Positions 46,349 to 59,300 of a stretch of DNA of 64,000 nt are shown in pieces (positions within the stretch are counted from its first letter, which is position 1; every line of letters starts with the position of its first letter). The position numbers were made by a program, and so were the translations under genes. The notes beneath the pieces were generated by a model. The model saw nothing but the letters and a program-made list of their open reading frames with translations, made no database searches and had not been told where the DNA came from. The DNA is from Jackrogersella multiformis (taxonomy: Eukaryota > Ascomycota > Sordariomycetes > Xylariales > Hypoxylaceae), in contig CADCXD010000005.1 of NCBI GenBank assembly GCA_902806575.1, positions 62,001 to 126,000 on the forward strand, in the 5' to 3' direction.

Positions 46349-49300
46349 GGTGTGATAACGTATGGTTACCTTGTTTATGAATACCCGAACTCCTTTTTTT
46401 CTTTTCCGAAGGCAATATGGAGTTAGGGGAGCAACACACCCAGGTATGTAAAGCTACGCAAACGTAAATAGGCAGGTAAGTATGTAACTAGGTTAGGTAT
46501 TTATGGAGGGAGTTAAAAATTGAGGATCAGGAGAGCCATAGGTACATAATACTTAATGTAATAATGGATATGTGTATGTATTATCACTCATTTCTTTACT
46601 CGTCATCACTTCCCTAAGTTGAATTAGTAAACTACCTAGGTACCTACCTGGTATATAAGTTGAGATGATTTTCTCTTATGTATAAGCTATATAAGCCAAC
46701 CATTAAACCATCTAAAGCTGCACTGTCGTCGTCTTACCTTAATCTAGTGGAAAAGCTTTTAACCCTGGATGATCCGTTAATGCATGAAAACCTTCTTAGA
46801 ATACCGAGTAATTTATTGCGAGAGTACAGAACACGACCTTATATAATGCTAAACCAACTTTGCTGTTCGTCGTCTTAAATAGTGCATGATATATCACTCC
46901 TCGTGCCTTTAGTTTTAAGCAGTATAGTTGATAATGTCGTATACATTCTCTTGATCAACTTATCACTATAAGTCAACTTAGGTACATCTTTGTGTTCCGG
47001 TTTCCCATTGCCATAGTGCTTCACCTTAGTAGGGAATCAAGACCATCAGAAAAATGCCCTTGTTACGCTTAAAATGGGATTGGTAGTAGCTTGTTTCCAG
47101 AAATATAATACTAACAAAAACCGAATCATTCTAGTACATTAGTCTCAGGTGACACGATACTGTCAAGGTTTACGGATTTAATAATATTTTCAAATTCACC
47201 AAATATTTCTCCAAGTGATAAATTGATATGTGAAATGTTTTAAGAGTTTATGCTTATTTCGAGTGGTTCTTTAAAAGGGGCTGTATATTTTCATGATAAC
47301 ATAACATGATTATTTTCACCTTAATTAATATTATATAAAAGAAATAATTCTTAAAAAACTGTGTATTAACATTCATTTAATATTAGTTAGTAGAATTAGT
47401 TGGAGTAATCATTCGGGCATATTTAAAGCATTAAGTGCTTATGATTTCTTGGAATGTTATGATATCTACCTAGGTATATCACGATTATCACTGCCATAAA
47501 GCAAACCTTGTAGTATAGGTAATAGCGACGTTATTGCAGGAGGAGCTACAAGCATATATTTACGGATCGTGATATACATATAGGGACGTTCCTTTTCCTA
47601 CGATATCTCAGGTATATCCCTCTCCACGGAGCACACCTTTAACAGGCCGAACCCTCTGTCTAGTCTATCCTCGATAGACCAGGCTTCTGAGAATCATTAA
47701 TATAAATTGCCTCGATATGCACCATTAACATCGAATAACCTTCAAGTACACACGTTCTATGACTAGACATACCGTTGCTGATCAGCTAAATATAGCAGCA
47801 AAATCATACGTTTATTAAAATGGAACACTTTAAGGAGTGCTCGCTTAGCAACGAACCGTATATGTTTTATTTCTACGGGATTCATTTTATATTAAACTCA
47901 TAAACACTTAAGTGGTTACTATTGGTTGCTAATGTTTTATAATTACCTAAAGTAGTCGGAGGAAACCGTCGTGCTTAAGATGGTCCAACGGTGTCACGCA
48001 CTTATGGATTGACATACTTACACAGCGTAAGGATTCATGCCAGCAGGGGTTCATTTCTTATCAGGTATAAATATCTGCTTGATGCTATATTATAATAGTG
48101 GTTCTTACATGTGTAAACCCGGTATCGGAATCACGAGGGAGAATCCATTCATATATTGACCACGTTTCCTGGTGTCTCCTTATAATAATTCCAAGAACGT
48201 GTTCATTAAAATACCTACCCCATTTAGCTAGTTGATAATGGCCATAAAGAAAGGGAAATATAATATTTAAACTCTGCTTTAATAAATTGATTTTCATGTG
48301 ATTAGAAAACAGCATTCAACAGTTTATATAATATATCAAATGTTAAATGTTATATTATTAGGTTAGGTTAATATATATCATGTTTTGGGAGATGATGATG
48401 ATTACGTTAGCGTCCGAAGGACGTTAAAACTATCTACCAAAGGTCTAGTTTTATACACCAGAGCTTAACAATGAGGCGAAGGACGGTTGAAGTGTTAACA
48501 CAGAGTCAACTTATCGCTTGACATAATAAGGAAAACAAGTCTTGGGCGAGTAATTAAAACAAAACTTGATTAATATACACTTTTTTTACTGTAAAGCTTT
48601 CACATGTCACCCTTTGGCTATGATATTTAATTCCAATACTTGGAGTTTCCATGTATCTATCATCTTTGTACTTAGTGCTTCGAGCGTTCGGCTTGGAAAT
48701 ATTTACTTCGCGTTAAACTCGCTTGCGTATTTTGTTATTGTAGGTCAAGTGGAGAGTTATATGCCCACCCGTCACCATTTAACTACGCGATTAGCCCGGC
48801 TATTAAAAATAAAGATAAAAGTCTGGACCAAAACTAAAGCATGAAGCGTAAATTGTTGTTAAGGACAGGTAACCATGGAAAATATTCGAAATTGCGGAAA
48901 TATATGTAGTTAAAAGGTAGCAGTTTTATTTTTCCAAGGCCATTTCATCATGTCGTTAAAAGGGGCCATTTTCTCAAAATAGAGATGCATATTAACAAGT
49001 AGTGAGGTTAACTTTAATAAACATTAATTTGTCACAAAATATTAACCTCACTTATAAGCCATGGTAAAAGAAACACCCAACCTAGTAGCCTTATAAGCCT
49101 TATGATGATATCTTAAATCCAGATAGCCAATATTCGTCTTTGATTTACCAAAGGGGTTCTCGAATCTCTTTTATCCTTTTTCATACTCCGCGAGATCTTA
49201 GCTTTAATACGCGAAATCCGACCAGGTAGCGATATTTACTAAGGCGAACGGTGTTTAGTTGCAGACATTGTCATATCTTGCTGCTTGACAGAGAATATAG

Positions 49301-50576
49301 TCTAAGATGTGGATCCTGAGGCAGCCATTATGGTGACCTTTTGGGCACCATTATAATTACCTTAGGAAGCCGTATTTACATACATAAATACCCACATAGC
49401 ACACGTAGATAGACCGAATAACTAAGCAAGCAATATGTTACGAATTCCCCTAAAAATGAGCCTAACATTCATCATCACACTGCAGAAACATGAGTAGCAC
49501 AGCACCTAGGTAGGTAGTTAACATCGGCGACACACACCATTTCTTACAGGCATCATAACCACGCCATTCCGTCAAGAGAAATAGTAGGTGCACATCTCCC
49601 ATGGAGGCGGGAACTAGCGGGGGCCACTACAGCATCGGACCGGTCCCGTATCTGGGGAAGAAGCCTTGTTTTTGTTCGTGGGTTACCTAAGCCATATGCT
49701 ATCTATTTTCCGCGGATTCATCTAAAATGCCGGATGTAAAAATAGGTGCGTATATTAGCACGCGAGTTGTCAAGGTTTGAGCCGGGCTGGATCTAGATAG
49801 ATTAGATCCATACCTACCTAAGGTAGGTAGGTAGGTTAAGTGAACCGCAGCATTAACCTAGGTACTTACCATACATGATGCGGCGGTACGTGATGGCGGG
49901 CGGATGTCCTTCCCCGGATTGATCTCCATAGGTCTGGATCGCGCTCTGGGTCTATCTAGATCATCGCTCGTTACCCCGTACGGGCGTTCATAGTCCGTCG
50001 GATGTCCCATGAATCTGGGTCGGCTAGGATAAGCTTATTACTATGATCAGATCATCTGTTAGCCTGTCGTCGGTGCTCTCTAAGTACTCTTTAACGACAT
50101 CATCATGCCGCCACCGGATTTTAGGGGGAATTATAATTCTTTACAACCTAGCGAAAATCTTCCCCCATATTCTCAGGTGGGAAATTGATAGCTGTCTGTA
50201 AGACACCCTAAATTATAAACCTGCAAAAAAACGCTCGGATACCTTTTGATGGCGTAATAGCGTATATTTCCAAGACTTGGACTGGAGAAATACGAAACCA
50301 GTACCTAGTTGGATCATCTAAGACTAATTACGACCCTAACTCCACCAGGACGGAACCCTCCGGTGGGCGCGTTGGCTGATCTTCGTGGATAGAGGTGGAT
50401 AGAGGACCTCTCTCTGCTCTCTCTAGATTGTATGGTCGAAAGTCATTAACACGAATCTACGTCAGCAGGGTTTAATGGATGAAATGTATAGCTTTCTGAA
50501 ATTGGAGGCTAAAAGGAACATTGCAAAGCCGAATCAAATCACATCTGTTTGAGTTGTGGGGAGAAGGGCCTATTAA

Positions 50577-50590
50577 GGGGGGGGGGGGGG
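50577..50590 (+). repeat. Homopolymer run of 14 G
   Basis: Fourteen consecutive G bases. Runs of this length are prone to sequencing error and slippage, so the true length is uncertain. Confidence 0.8.
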
Positions 50591-52479
50591 TTACGTTATT
50601 AGGCAGAGGCACGGCGCCCCCAACTTATGTATTAGTATCGGATCTCCTCGAATCCCTGAACGCCCGAAAGAGTTACACCAAGACCGTTGCGATGACGGCT
50701 CTTTGCCTCTTCCAATCTGAATTTCGTGCATGACGTCCCGCAGGGATCGCCTATGAAGATCAACGGGACTAGGTCCGCTACGGTACTATATGTTAGCCTT
50801 TGCTTTCTACTTACGGATCGGTAGGTACTAGATAGTACGCTCAGAGGAGACGTTATCAAGTCGTTACTACTGCATCTAGGTAGTTACTCACCGTAGCTAG
50901 CTAATGTACATCGGTTATAACCTCTCGCGGTTCGTTTTACGCTTACCTAGGTAGACATCTACCTAATCTATATACCTACCTAGGTACCTAACCTATATAT
51001 ACACACATACGCACACGAGACAGAAACAGGACTTATCTACCCATGTACTCCAAGTTATGTGTACCTCATTAGTGTCTTCGTGTAGTATCTCGCTTGCGTA
51101 TGTACCCATGTATAAAGGAGGCACGCACATATAGACGGGCATGTAATAATAATACCTAGTAGGTACACATTAGTCTACCTAGGTCTATACATGATACTTA
51201 CATGTATCTCGACGGAGCACGCGAGGACTACCACGTTATGTCTCGGATAGGAAAAGGTGGCCGGGTGGGCCACGCCGAGTTGATCCCCCGAGACAATCTC
51301 GATCTGACCGTCTCGCACGAGATTGATTAAGATTTCGAATCCAACCCTCTCCATTCGTTTCTTTCGTCATCATGATGCTGCCGCGCAGCTGTCGGAAAAT
51401 TTTGAAGATATACGATACCTCATACCTGATACCTCACCTGTCAATTGCGCTTCGGATGCGCCTGGCTCCTTATTACCTACCTGTGGCGTAGTGCGTCCAT
51501 CCTCGGACTTTGTCCAACCTATCCGGCCTCTTTATTATTTTTCAGTTACGGTATTGCCAACTAACCGCATGTGAGGTGACGAGGAGATATATTCATAAAC
51601 TGCGAGTTACATACCTACCTGGATACATAAAAGTATGCGACGCGATGCCTATTCGAGGGAGAGCTAGAGGGGTTTCGATAGACTCCTAGCGTAGACGCAC
51701 GAGAATATACGCCCCCTCCTTTTCCCATACCCCCTACTCCCTACCCCCTACCGCCCTGCTACCCACCTTATTTGTAAAGCCATGCATGATCGTAGACGCA
51801 GGTCCGAGAAGATGGGGTTAAGCGCGGCTCGCGATGTTGCAAATCGCTCAGGGTTCCTTTTTATTAATGTGGTCCATGATTAGCGCGCTGCTGTAGTACA
51901 TACTATGTATTGTCCTTCGGTAGGTAGTATTGTACTAAGTACCTAGTGACCACCATACAGCGTACAGTTTCGTGCGTAAGTGTGGTACATGACAGTAGTG
52001 TAATGCGAGAGGGAGAGAAAGGGGGATGGGGATGAAGTAGTGTCGCTCTTCACCCTATAACCGTACTCTCTCACTCGAGAATTATAGATACCTACCTAGG
52101 TAGCTGGAGAAGTAAGTATATAAGTAGGTACCTAGGTAGTATAGAATGTGGTATAGTTACCTAGGCTTGTCAAATGTAAGAGGGTTAGCGAGAAAGGGGA
52201 ACAGAATCCGGAGAGGAAGGGGGTGTGATGTCTCAGCCCTGAGATATCAATGCCAAGCTAAGGCTTTATTATATACAATACCTACATAGGTACCTAGAGG
52301 TATACATAAAGGTCTACCTAGATGTCTACCAAGTAGTATCTAAGGTATTAGAGTACCTATGTAATACCTAAGTAGGTTAGACTTATCGACGCCGTTGAAA
52401 TAAATATCATTGGGCCACCGTTCGTCATATCTACCTACACAGTACTACACCTTCAGCTCTCACTTATCCATCTTACATA

Positions 52480-52620
52480 CCGGTACCTACCTAAGGTAGG
52501 TACCGACTACGTACCTTGCCGACTTACAGATACCTACCTAGGTAGGTAGGCTACAGACCTACAGACCTACCCACACCTATATACCTACCTAGGTACCTAG
52601 GGGTGGGTACCTAGGTAAAC
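52480..52620. repeat. Palindrome cluster
   Basis: Four or more copies of the CCTAGGTA unit and its ACCTACC/GGTAGGT extensions in about 140 nt, including near-perfect palindromes around 52,486-52,503 and 52,532-52,549. Similar clusters are at 50,940-50,995 and 60,440-60,480. Confidence 0.75.
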
Positions 52621-55600
52621 TATTTAGTACCGCGGTGAGCATTCCGTTTGTTATGATCGTCGATCGAGGAGACTCCTGGGAGAGATCACTTTAGAATCTC
52701 GAACTAGCAGGGTTCCAATGGTTCATTGCCAGGATCCCGTTGCAAACTCAACCATGGCTAACAATCTCTCGTCAGCCCTTTTTCTATGCCCTTTACCTGG
52801 TTAAGGTAAATGCCTCTCACGCGATAAAATCTAGATCAAGATCGTGACCAGAATTCTTTCTTAAGATCTCGTAAACATGTACTGTCAGTTTTTAGCGATT
52901 CTTGTGACCTCTCTTCAAGGAGTTCGTCCTCGTCCTCGTGCTCTATACCCCTTCCGGATGGATTTTCGACGTGCAGATGGGCCACGAGCGTGTTCGCCGC
53001 TAATAGATAATCACTAATGCCGGTAACGAGAGCCCGTGAAGGATCGAGATGTGAAGTTGGTGTCATAGTCCGAACATCTCGAGCTTGATGGGTGAGGGTA
53101 AGGTAAGCTGCCTACCTAGAGGTAGGTAGGCTGTGCCACCCTCCAGCTGCCCCCCTCGACGCATTAGTGGCGTTGTAATGCGAGTGATACCACATTTGTA
53201 TAGGCGTTGTTATAGGTGCTAGCCGTTGATATACATCATGGATGCCCGTGCAGTACACTACGGTAGGTTTGTCGGTTTCGCGTACATTACTAATACGCAT
53301 CCATGAGTACCTAGGTTGGTAGGTATCTATAATGACTAGGTACACCATCGATGAAAGGCTGTATGGATTATATGCCTAACTTCGCCAAGACATGCAGGTA
53401 GCCTCTCCTGGTAACGGCATAGGCAGGGAACATTTTATCACATTTCTAGATTAGGTCCCTTTGGACCACAGTGGTGGGATCGTGTTTTCCCTCTTCTAGG
53501 TCGACGACATGCAGCCGTAGTCGCATGAGCCAACGTCAGATAGGCTAGAGTTGCGAATTATGATATATTATAAATGATTCTCTGCCCTAAGAGTGTACTA
53601 GGTACCTAATACTACGTATGTATACCCGGCCCGTGTTGGGAGACTAAAATCGAGCCCATTACCAAGCTAGACGAAGCCGACCTGAGCAGAGTCTATATCC
53701 GTAAAGCTGCGAATAAGCAGGCGGATTCCATGTGATGATTAGACTGGGTATCATAGCCTTCCACTGTACCGGATATTTAATCTAGATTGGTACGAACCTA
53801 GGTAATTAGTTAGGAGATACCTGGCTAGTCGAGTTATCCAAACTCCTAGGTCCCTACGCAATTGAGGCACGCCGACTAAGAATGGCGATGAGCTAAGAGA
53901 CTTAGCAGCATCGAGCACGATCACGAATTCAGATACAGTTGCGGGGGGGTTACCCATAAGTAATCTACGGATGCTCAGAACTAGGACTACATAGGACTAA
54001 ATTCAAGATTAGTATGGACGTTAATGCGAGGACAAGTGGAGTCCGTATGCTTTAAACCGCCCTCGGAGTTCTGCCCCCCCTCCTCGTCCTCTTTCTAGCA
54101 TTCCGAGATGTTCCCCTCATCGGCCGTCTTAGATAAGTGGCTTATTTCCTCGCTTATTACCTATATACTACCTACCTGGTAGCGAAGATATCCACCCCCC
54201 GAGATGGCCGCGATGCCTACCTACCTAAGATCTGAATCGGAATCGGAGGCTTCCTTAACCCCAGATAAGGGGGATGGGCGGCAGAAGAACCCGGTAGTAA
54301 TTTAATATCCATGATGCAAATATGCACTCGAAGAACATCGGCTTGCTAGCCGAGCCTTGGTAGCAGTTTAGGCCCGAGATCGCCCGGCTTTCGGTAAGGT
54401 ACACACGCATCTAACAAGTTGACTTACTCGAGCAGGTCCGTACGTAGTGCAGTGCGTAGTAAGTAGTGAGTACCCAGGTAGGTAGGGAAACCAATATTTC
54501 CGCGGGCGGAGGTGGGCTAGCTCTGCTGGCTGTGATCTCAGCTCAGCTGACGGAGACCATTGGATATACACCTGACCGTTCTGGACGACCACAAGGTGAA
54601 GAGTTACGGGCAAGGCTAGGCAGTCTAGACTCGAGCTAGATGACGGATGATAGTCGTATCTAATCAATACATCGTCGACGAGAGAGTCAAGTGCCACACC
54701 TCCAGGGGGTGCAAACGAGTCGTCAAAGGATCCGACTGGGTCGCAAAAGAACCTATGAGGATCTATAGGCAGAGCCTCTCTGGCTTGGCGTAGCCGAAAG
54801 CTGGGGGTGGTGGTTTGTAGGATAACCCCATTCAGCTGCCCAGCTGACAATGGTGCTTGGCAGAGTTCTCACATATTTAGTACGCGGCGCTGGAGGTAAC
54901 CAAGTATCTCTCGTAGGTTACCCCTGAGATGTCGCCGTTGCTGTCGCTGTCGTGCGACGCCAGTGTCTCCTGATGAGTTCCTTCGGTGGTTGATCTCGCA
55001 TTCTTGCTCAGTCGCATTTTGCATATGCCGTATCGTCCCTGTCTGCTGCACGACCTACATTGGCACGTCGCGGGGGTGTCGGGTCGGCAGCTTGGAGGTG
55101 GGTTAGGTTGCATCCCATCGAGCCTGGGATAGGTAATAGAAAAGCTGAAGTCACATCACATCAAAAATCTTACTACATATGTATATGCAGTACAACACAA
55201 ATTTCTCTATCAGCCAATGTGCTATTACGCAGTTGCATGTGAAAAAAAGGGTCCCTTCTGATTTTTTCTTCTCTTTTTCTTTCTTGTCGGCCTCGCATTG
55301 GTCTCGAATGATGCCCCTCTAATACATCTATGAGGAATCCGAAGACATCCATGCAGACTAGAGTCACAATCTATTCCCGATTTTTACCCTCCAACCAGAA
55401 ACCTCCGTTAAGTCTTCACACCAAACCGTACCATCCATTTTGTTTTAGTAGAAAGACGAGGTTGAAAATGCTGCATGCCGAAATATGCGATGCGAGAAAA
55501 CAAACGAGGAGAGAAAGAAAAAAAAAAACAAATATGCTACCTGCCCATCCTGTAGAAACCTGCCCTCATTAAGTATGGCACGATGTCTTGGCAAACACGA

Positions 55601-55644
55601 ACCGTCTTGATTCATTCGCCGTCCTCTGTGCTAAACCCATTACC

Positions 55645-55723
55645 GTGTATATATGTGTGTGCGTGTGTGTGCGTGCGTGTATGCGTATGCGTATGCGTGC
55701 GTGTGTTCGTGTGTAGTGTAGTG
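55645..55723 (+). repeat. GT/CG-rich microsatellite
   Basis: Alternating TG with interspersed CG and ATGCG units (GTGTGTGCGTGTG and TATGCGTATGCG) over about 80 nt. Alternating purine-pyrimidine composition of this kind can adopt Z-DNA. Confidence 0.8.
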
Positions 55724-56060
55724 TGGGAGATCCTTCCTGCGCCGCCTTGACAAAATTCAAGGCCAGGAGCTTTTTTGAGGGGGTTGCAGAATAACCGGAC
55801 GGAGATTCCGAAGACGGATGTCGTCTTATAGCCTGAAAGCCTTTGACCGCTATCCGTATTTCGGCAGCGGCCGTATACCGTAGTAGAGAGTACCGTTTTG
55901 ACCTCTTCAGATAAGCCTTTTCAGCAAAATAAATCGTAGAATATAACACTCATGAATCGTAAACGCATAGCCTTCTTGTTATGAAGCCTGTAGCTAGTAA
56001 TCATCCGTACGAAATAGCCGAGTTGTAGAACCGCAACGGAACTAAGCCTCCACCGCGCTA

Positions 56061-57901
56061 TCACGACAATCCCGCTACCACGGTGATCGGCGGGAGCTCC
56101 CTCTCATATTCGAGGAGCATGTTCTTCTCGGATAAGACCGCATGGGTGTTATTTCGCATGCGGTAGCTGATCACACGGTCGAGATCGTCCGGTCTGGGCG
56201 AAGGCGTCGCGATGCTGTCGCTCCTCCTGGGACGAGGAGACATTCGCAGGGCATCGTTGGCATCACCGTCAGGCCGGCTGCCCCAGGAGGTCTATAATTA
56301 TGTCAGCGGCGGGCTCCATGATTTCGGGGGTATAGGGATGGTGGGGGTTTCCGTACCATGTTCAGAGTTAACAACGCATATAGCTTGATCAGCCCGTGGA
56401 AGTAGCCAAAAAGGATGGACACCGGCAGGAAGACGATGTCACTTGGGTTTCGTCGAAAGAGACCAATCAGCTTGGCGACCTTGGTATAGGCGAACATGAA
56501 GATGAACTGGGCCCAAAACCAGCGCTGACGAGCCTCCAAGTCCCATCCCTCTGTACCCCACCACAGCGAGACGAGCAGGAGAGGGTCCACGACGAAAGCC
56601 AGCGAAGTAAAGGTTGCAATATGCAGAGCATAAGTGCACCACGGTTGTTGACTAAAGCATGGGGCCATCGTTAGCTAGTGCGCAGTCGGCCCTGTTGAGA
56701 TTGTTGGGCGGTGCTAGGGGGTGACAGGGGGGACAGGGAGTGACAAGGGGAGCAGGGAGAGAAAGAGAGAGAGAAAGAGAGGGGGGAAACAAGGGAATAG
56801 AAGACTAGAGGAAAACGGGGTTAGAAGACTTACGTAATCACGTATCTCTCTCGAACCAAACTCGTCCAGTTGCTTCTCCAATTACTACGGGCCCATCGCG
56901 AGCACTGATAGAGGAACTTCAAGCCGTTCTCCAGCGTGGTCTCGATCTCGCACTCCCGCTCGTACTGGATCCAGGTCTTCCACTGGTGACTTACCAGCCA
57001 GCGGGTCACGAAATTGTCGTCGTCGGCGTTCAGGATGAAATCGCGCCATCTCTCGGTCTTGAACCCCTCCAAAAAGTCGTGGCTCGAGAGGATTTCCGAA
57101 CGGTAAGCGCCGGTACGGCCGGACATGCACGACGTTCCTCCGTCGACGTTGTGAGTAGCCGAGATCTCGAAATTTCGGCGCTCGATGTAGGCAGCGCCGA
57201 GCCAGTTGAAAATCTGAGTCGACAGAGTCCCGCTTGGTTCTCGACGCACGCGCTGGCAAGTTCCGACGCCCCCGATCTTGGGATCCTCGAAAGGGGCAAG
57301 GATCCACGGGATAAGAGTCGACGGCCAGGTAACGTCGTCGTCAGCCATGATGGTGATCGCCGTCTTCACCTTAGGGAGCGCCTCGCAGACTTGCAATCGC
57401 TTGTTGGCGATAGGCGTGAACAGCACGCGGACATTCGACGTCGACAACGTCCTCACGAGTTTTTCTAGAGCCACGTGCTTGTCCACCGTCGTCACGAGGA
57501 TTAGCTCGTACGGCCGGCAGGCGAGGATGCTCTCCAGAGAGGAGCGAAGATCCTCAAAAGCATTATGGATGGTAGGAATGATGACCGTTACGTCGTCAGA
57601 GGTAAACGTAGGCTTATTAGGGATAGGCTTCGATTTGTAAACCCAGTGACTGAAAGTATGAACGATTAAACGTAGATAGCGATGCACCCTAGCGGCGGAC
57701 AGTTAATACGTGACATGCTTGACGGCCGATATCAACCAGAGACCATCTCGAGTGAAAAAAAGAAAAGGGTCACCGCGAGAGTAGACGCTCATAAGACACA
57801 ACTTACCACAAGACCCAAAAAGTACACCACCAGAAGTGTGGCGATGACAAGAAGCCGAGGCTCGGGTGAGCGAGGCCCGAAAGTAGATCGACGATGCCCA
57901 T
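56061..57901 (-). CDS. GT2: Type-2 membrane glycosyltransferase (fungal GT2)
   Basis: Four exons: 57901-57807, 57688-56834, 56651-56357 and 56291-56061, giving 491 residues. Introns are 118, 182 and 65 nt with GTAAGT, GTAAGT and GTACGG donors; the second has GCTAAC and the third GCTGAC branch sites. The N-terminus (MGIVDLLSGL, then a hydrophobic Trp-rich helix) is a membrane anchor. The catalytic domain spans about 64-300: VTVIIPT, ADDDVTWP (Asp148-150), DGGTSCMSGRTG, ADDDNFVTRW (Asp254-256) and QCSRW (293-297), the QxxRW motif of processive GT2 enzymes. Several membrane helices follow exon 3, and the tail is basic. Orthologues in Zymoseptoria and Fusarium are needed for normal hyphal surface and filamentous growth; the polysaccharide they make is not established. 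The intron at 56833-56652 carries a long pyrimidine tract. Confidence 0.93.
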
Positions 57902-58324
57902 CGTGGATGATTGTCTTGGAAGAGATGTCGAAGATCCAGACAGACAGACAGGCAGACAGATGTATTAGTGTGTTCTTAAGAGTTCTGTTCTTAAGAGTTC
58001 TATAAGGTTAAAGCCCAAGTTTGGTTCCCGTCTCAGCCAGGATCTGCTTTGGGTGTTTGTGTATGTATATATGTACGAGCCGGTCGTCTGAAAGATTCTC
58101 AAAGAGATAGCGATGACCTCCACCAAAAGTCTATCTATGAGCTAAAAAAGACTATACGGGTCAGCTGTTTGTTTCACCACGGAGGGAAGGTGTGAGTGAG
58201 ATGAGTGACTATGATATGACTTTGCGGAGAAGACCAGGGATGTAGTTGGATGTAGTCGGTTGTTGTAAGAGCCGCAGGGTCCTCGGAACGCAACACAGGG
58301 AAATAAAAGAAAACCAAAAGTGAC

Positions 58325-58372
58325 TTCCCCCCCTCTCCCCCCCTCCCCCCTTACCCCATTACCCCCTTACCC
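58325..58372 (-). other. C-rich tract (G-rich on the GT2 coding strand)
   Basis: Several runs of 4 to 8 C separated by one to three bases on the plus strand. The minus strand, which is the coding strand of GT2, therefore has many G tracts capable of quadruplex formation, about 420-470 nt upstream of the GT2 start. Confidence 0.6.
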
Positions 58373-59243
58373 TCTTCAAAGGGCAACCCTAGGCGAGTTA
58401 TGAGATGAGGCTGCAACGCGAGACGGGTGCGGCAAAGGCGTGTGTAGTCGAGAGGAATAGGGTGAGAGGGGGAGGAAGAATAGGAAAAACAATTTTAACT
58501 ACTTGCCTTTAATGAGTTGACGGGTATTTTCGTTTCTGATATTTGGACACGATGGGTCACGCGCGGGAACCGAGGGGGTCATGAATCAGACAAGGCTTTC
58601 TTTTCTTCTTGCGTCTGTGATTAATGGGATAATGGGATAATGGGGCAGTGGAATTAGGTAGGAACAATAGAAGAAACCGAGACCATGCAACGGTGGCAAC
58701 TATTGATAGTTTCCTAGGGGGACGTAGGAATCTCCGATGGTAAATGATGTTACTGCGGCAGACAACAACAACACAACAGCAGAAAGAATGAATCCCCGAA
58801 CTAAGACCTCGAAACGAGAGTTTGTCCTATGCACCAGCAACCAGCGAGAGGGGACACCTCGACGTCCCTTTCTTATTTTATCGGAACGAGGCAGATTCAA
58901 GCCGAAAGAGGCAGCGAGCCGGGAACACAATATAATACACAACAGACCGAAAGGAAACCCCTAAAGAAAAGAAGCCATTATGACGGGCGATGGGCTTCGA
59001 GAGAGGACATAAGGAGAGGTCGTTCAGAAATGAGGTCAACGGGCCAGACCCGGGAGAGGAGGCAAGGATATATAGGCAATGGACCCATCTATGAAACCAT
59101 TCAACCAACGGTCGACAATATAATACCTGTTTACTACAGTGCCTACTTACTACCTATTCCCCTACATACGTAAACGATGGTCGACGCAATGGGACGTAAT
59201 TATGGGGTTAGTATGGCTAAGAAGATAAGTAGTAGGGGCTATA

Positions 59244-59300
59244 GTACGTAGTAGGTATGTAGTATGTATGTAGTATGTAGTATGTAGTATGTAATGTACG
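59244..59300 (+). repeat. TATGTAG tandem repeat
   Basis: Imperfect tandem units of GTAGTATGTA over about 55 nt, ending in the more general GTAGGTAGG motif. Confidence 0.75.

Larger units (their letters stand above)
46349..56060. other. Gene-poor region of about 9.7 kb
   Basis: No gene here meets my threshold. Contents: AT-rich unique-looking DNA to about 49,400; scattered palindromes that cluster at 50,940-50,995, 52,085-52,140 and 52,480-52,620; a run of 14 G at 50,577-50,590; a C-rich stretch at about 51,708-51,770; a GT-rich microsatellite at 55,645-55,723. A 76-codon ATG frame at 53,066-52,836 (-) has a protein-like composition (ALVTGISDYLLAANTLVAHL, then an acidic segment), and a 160-codon frame without ATG lies at 54,850-54,368 (-); both could be relics or exons of an unseen gene, but I found no splice links. 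Confidence 0.5.

Noticed and set aside
54368..54850. 160-codon minus-strand frame in the gene-poor region
   Set aside because: It has no ATG (opens with TTG after an upstream TGA) and no partner exons with splice sites were found. Composition is somewhat protein-like, so it is mentioned in the spacer entry only.
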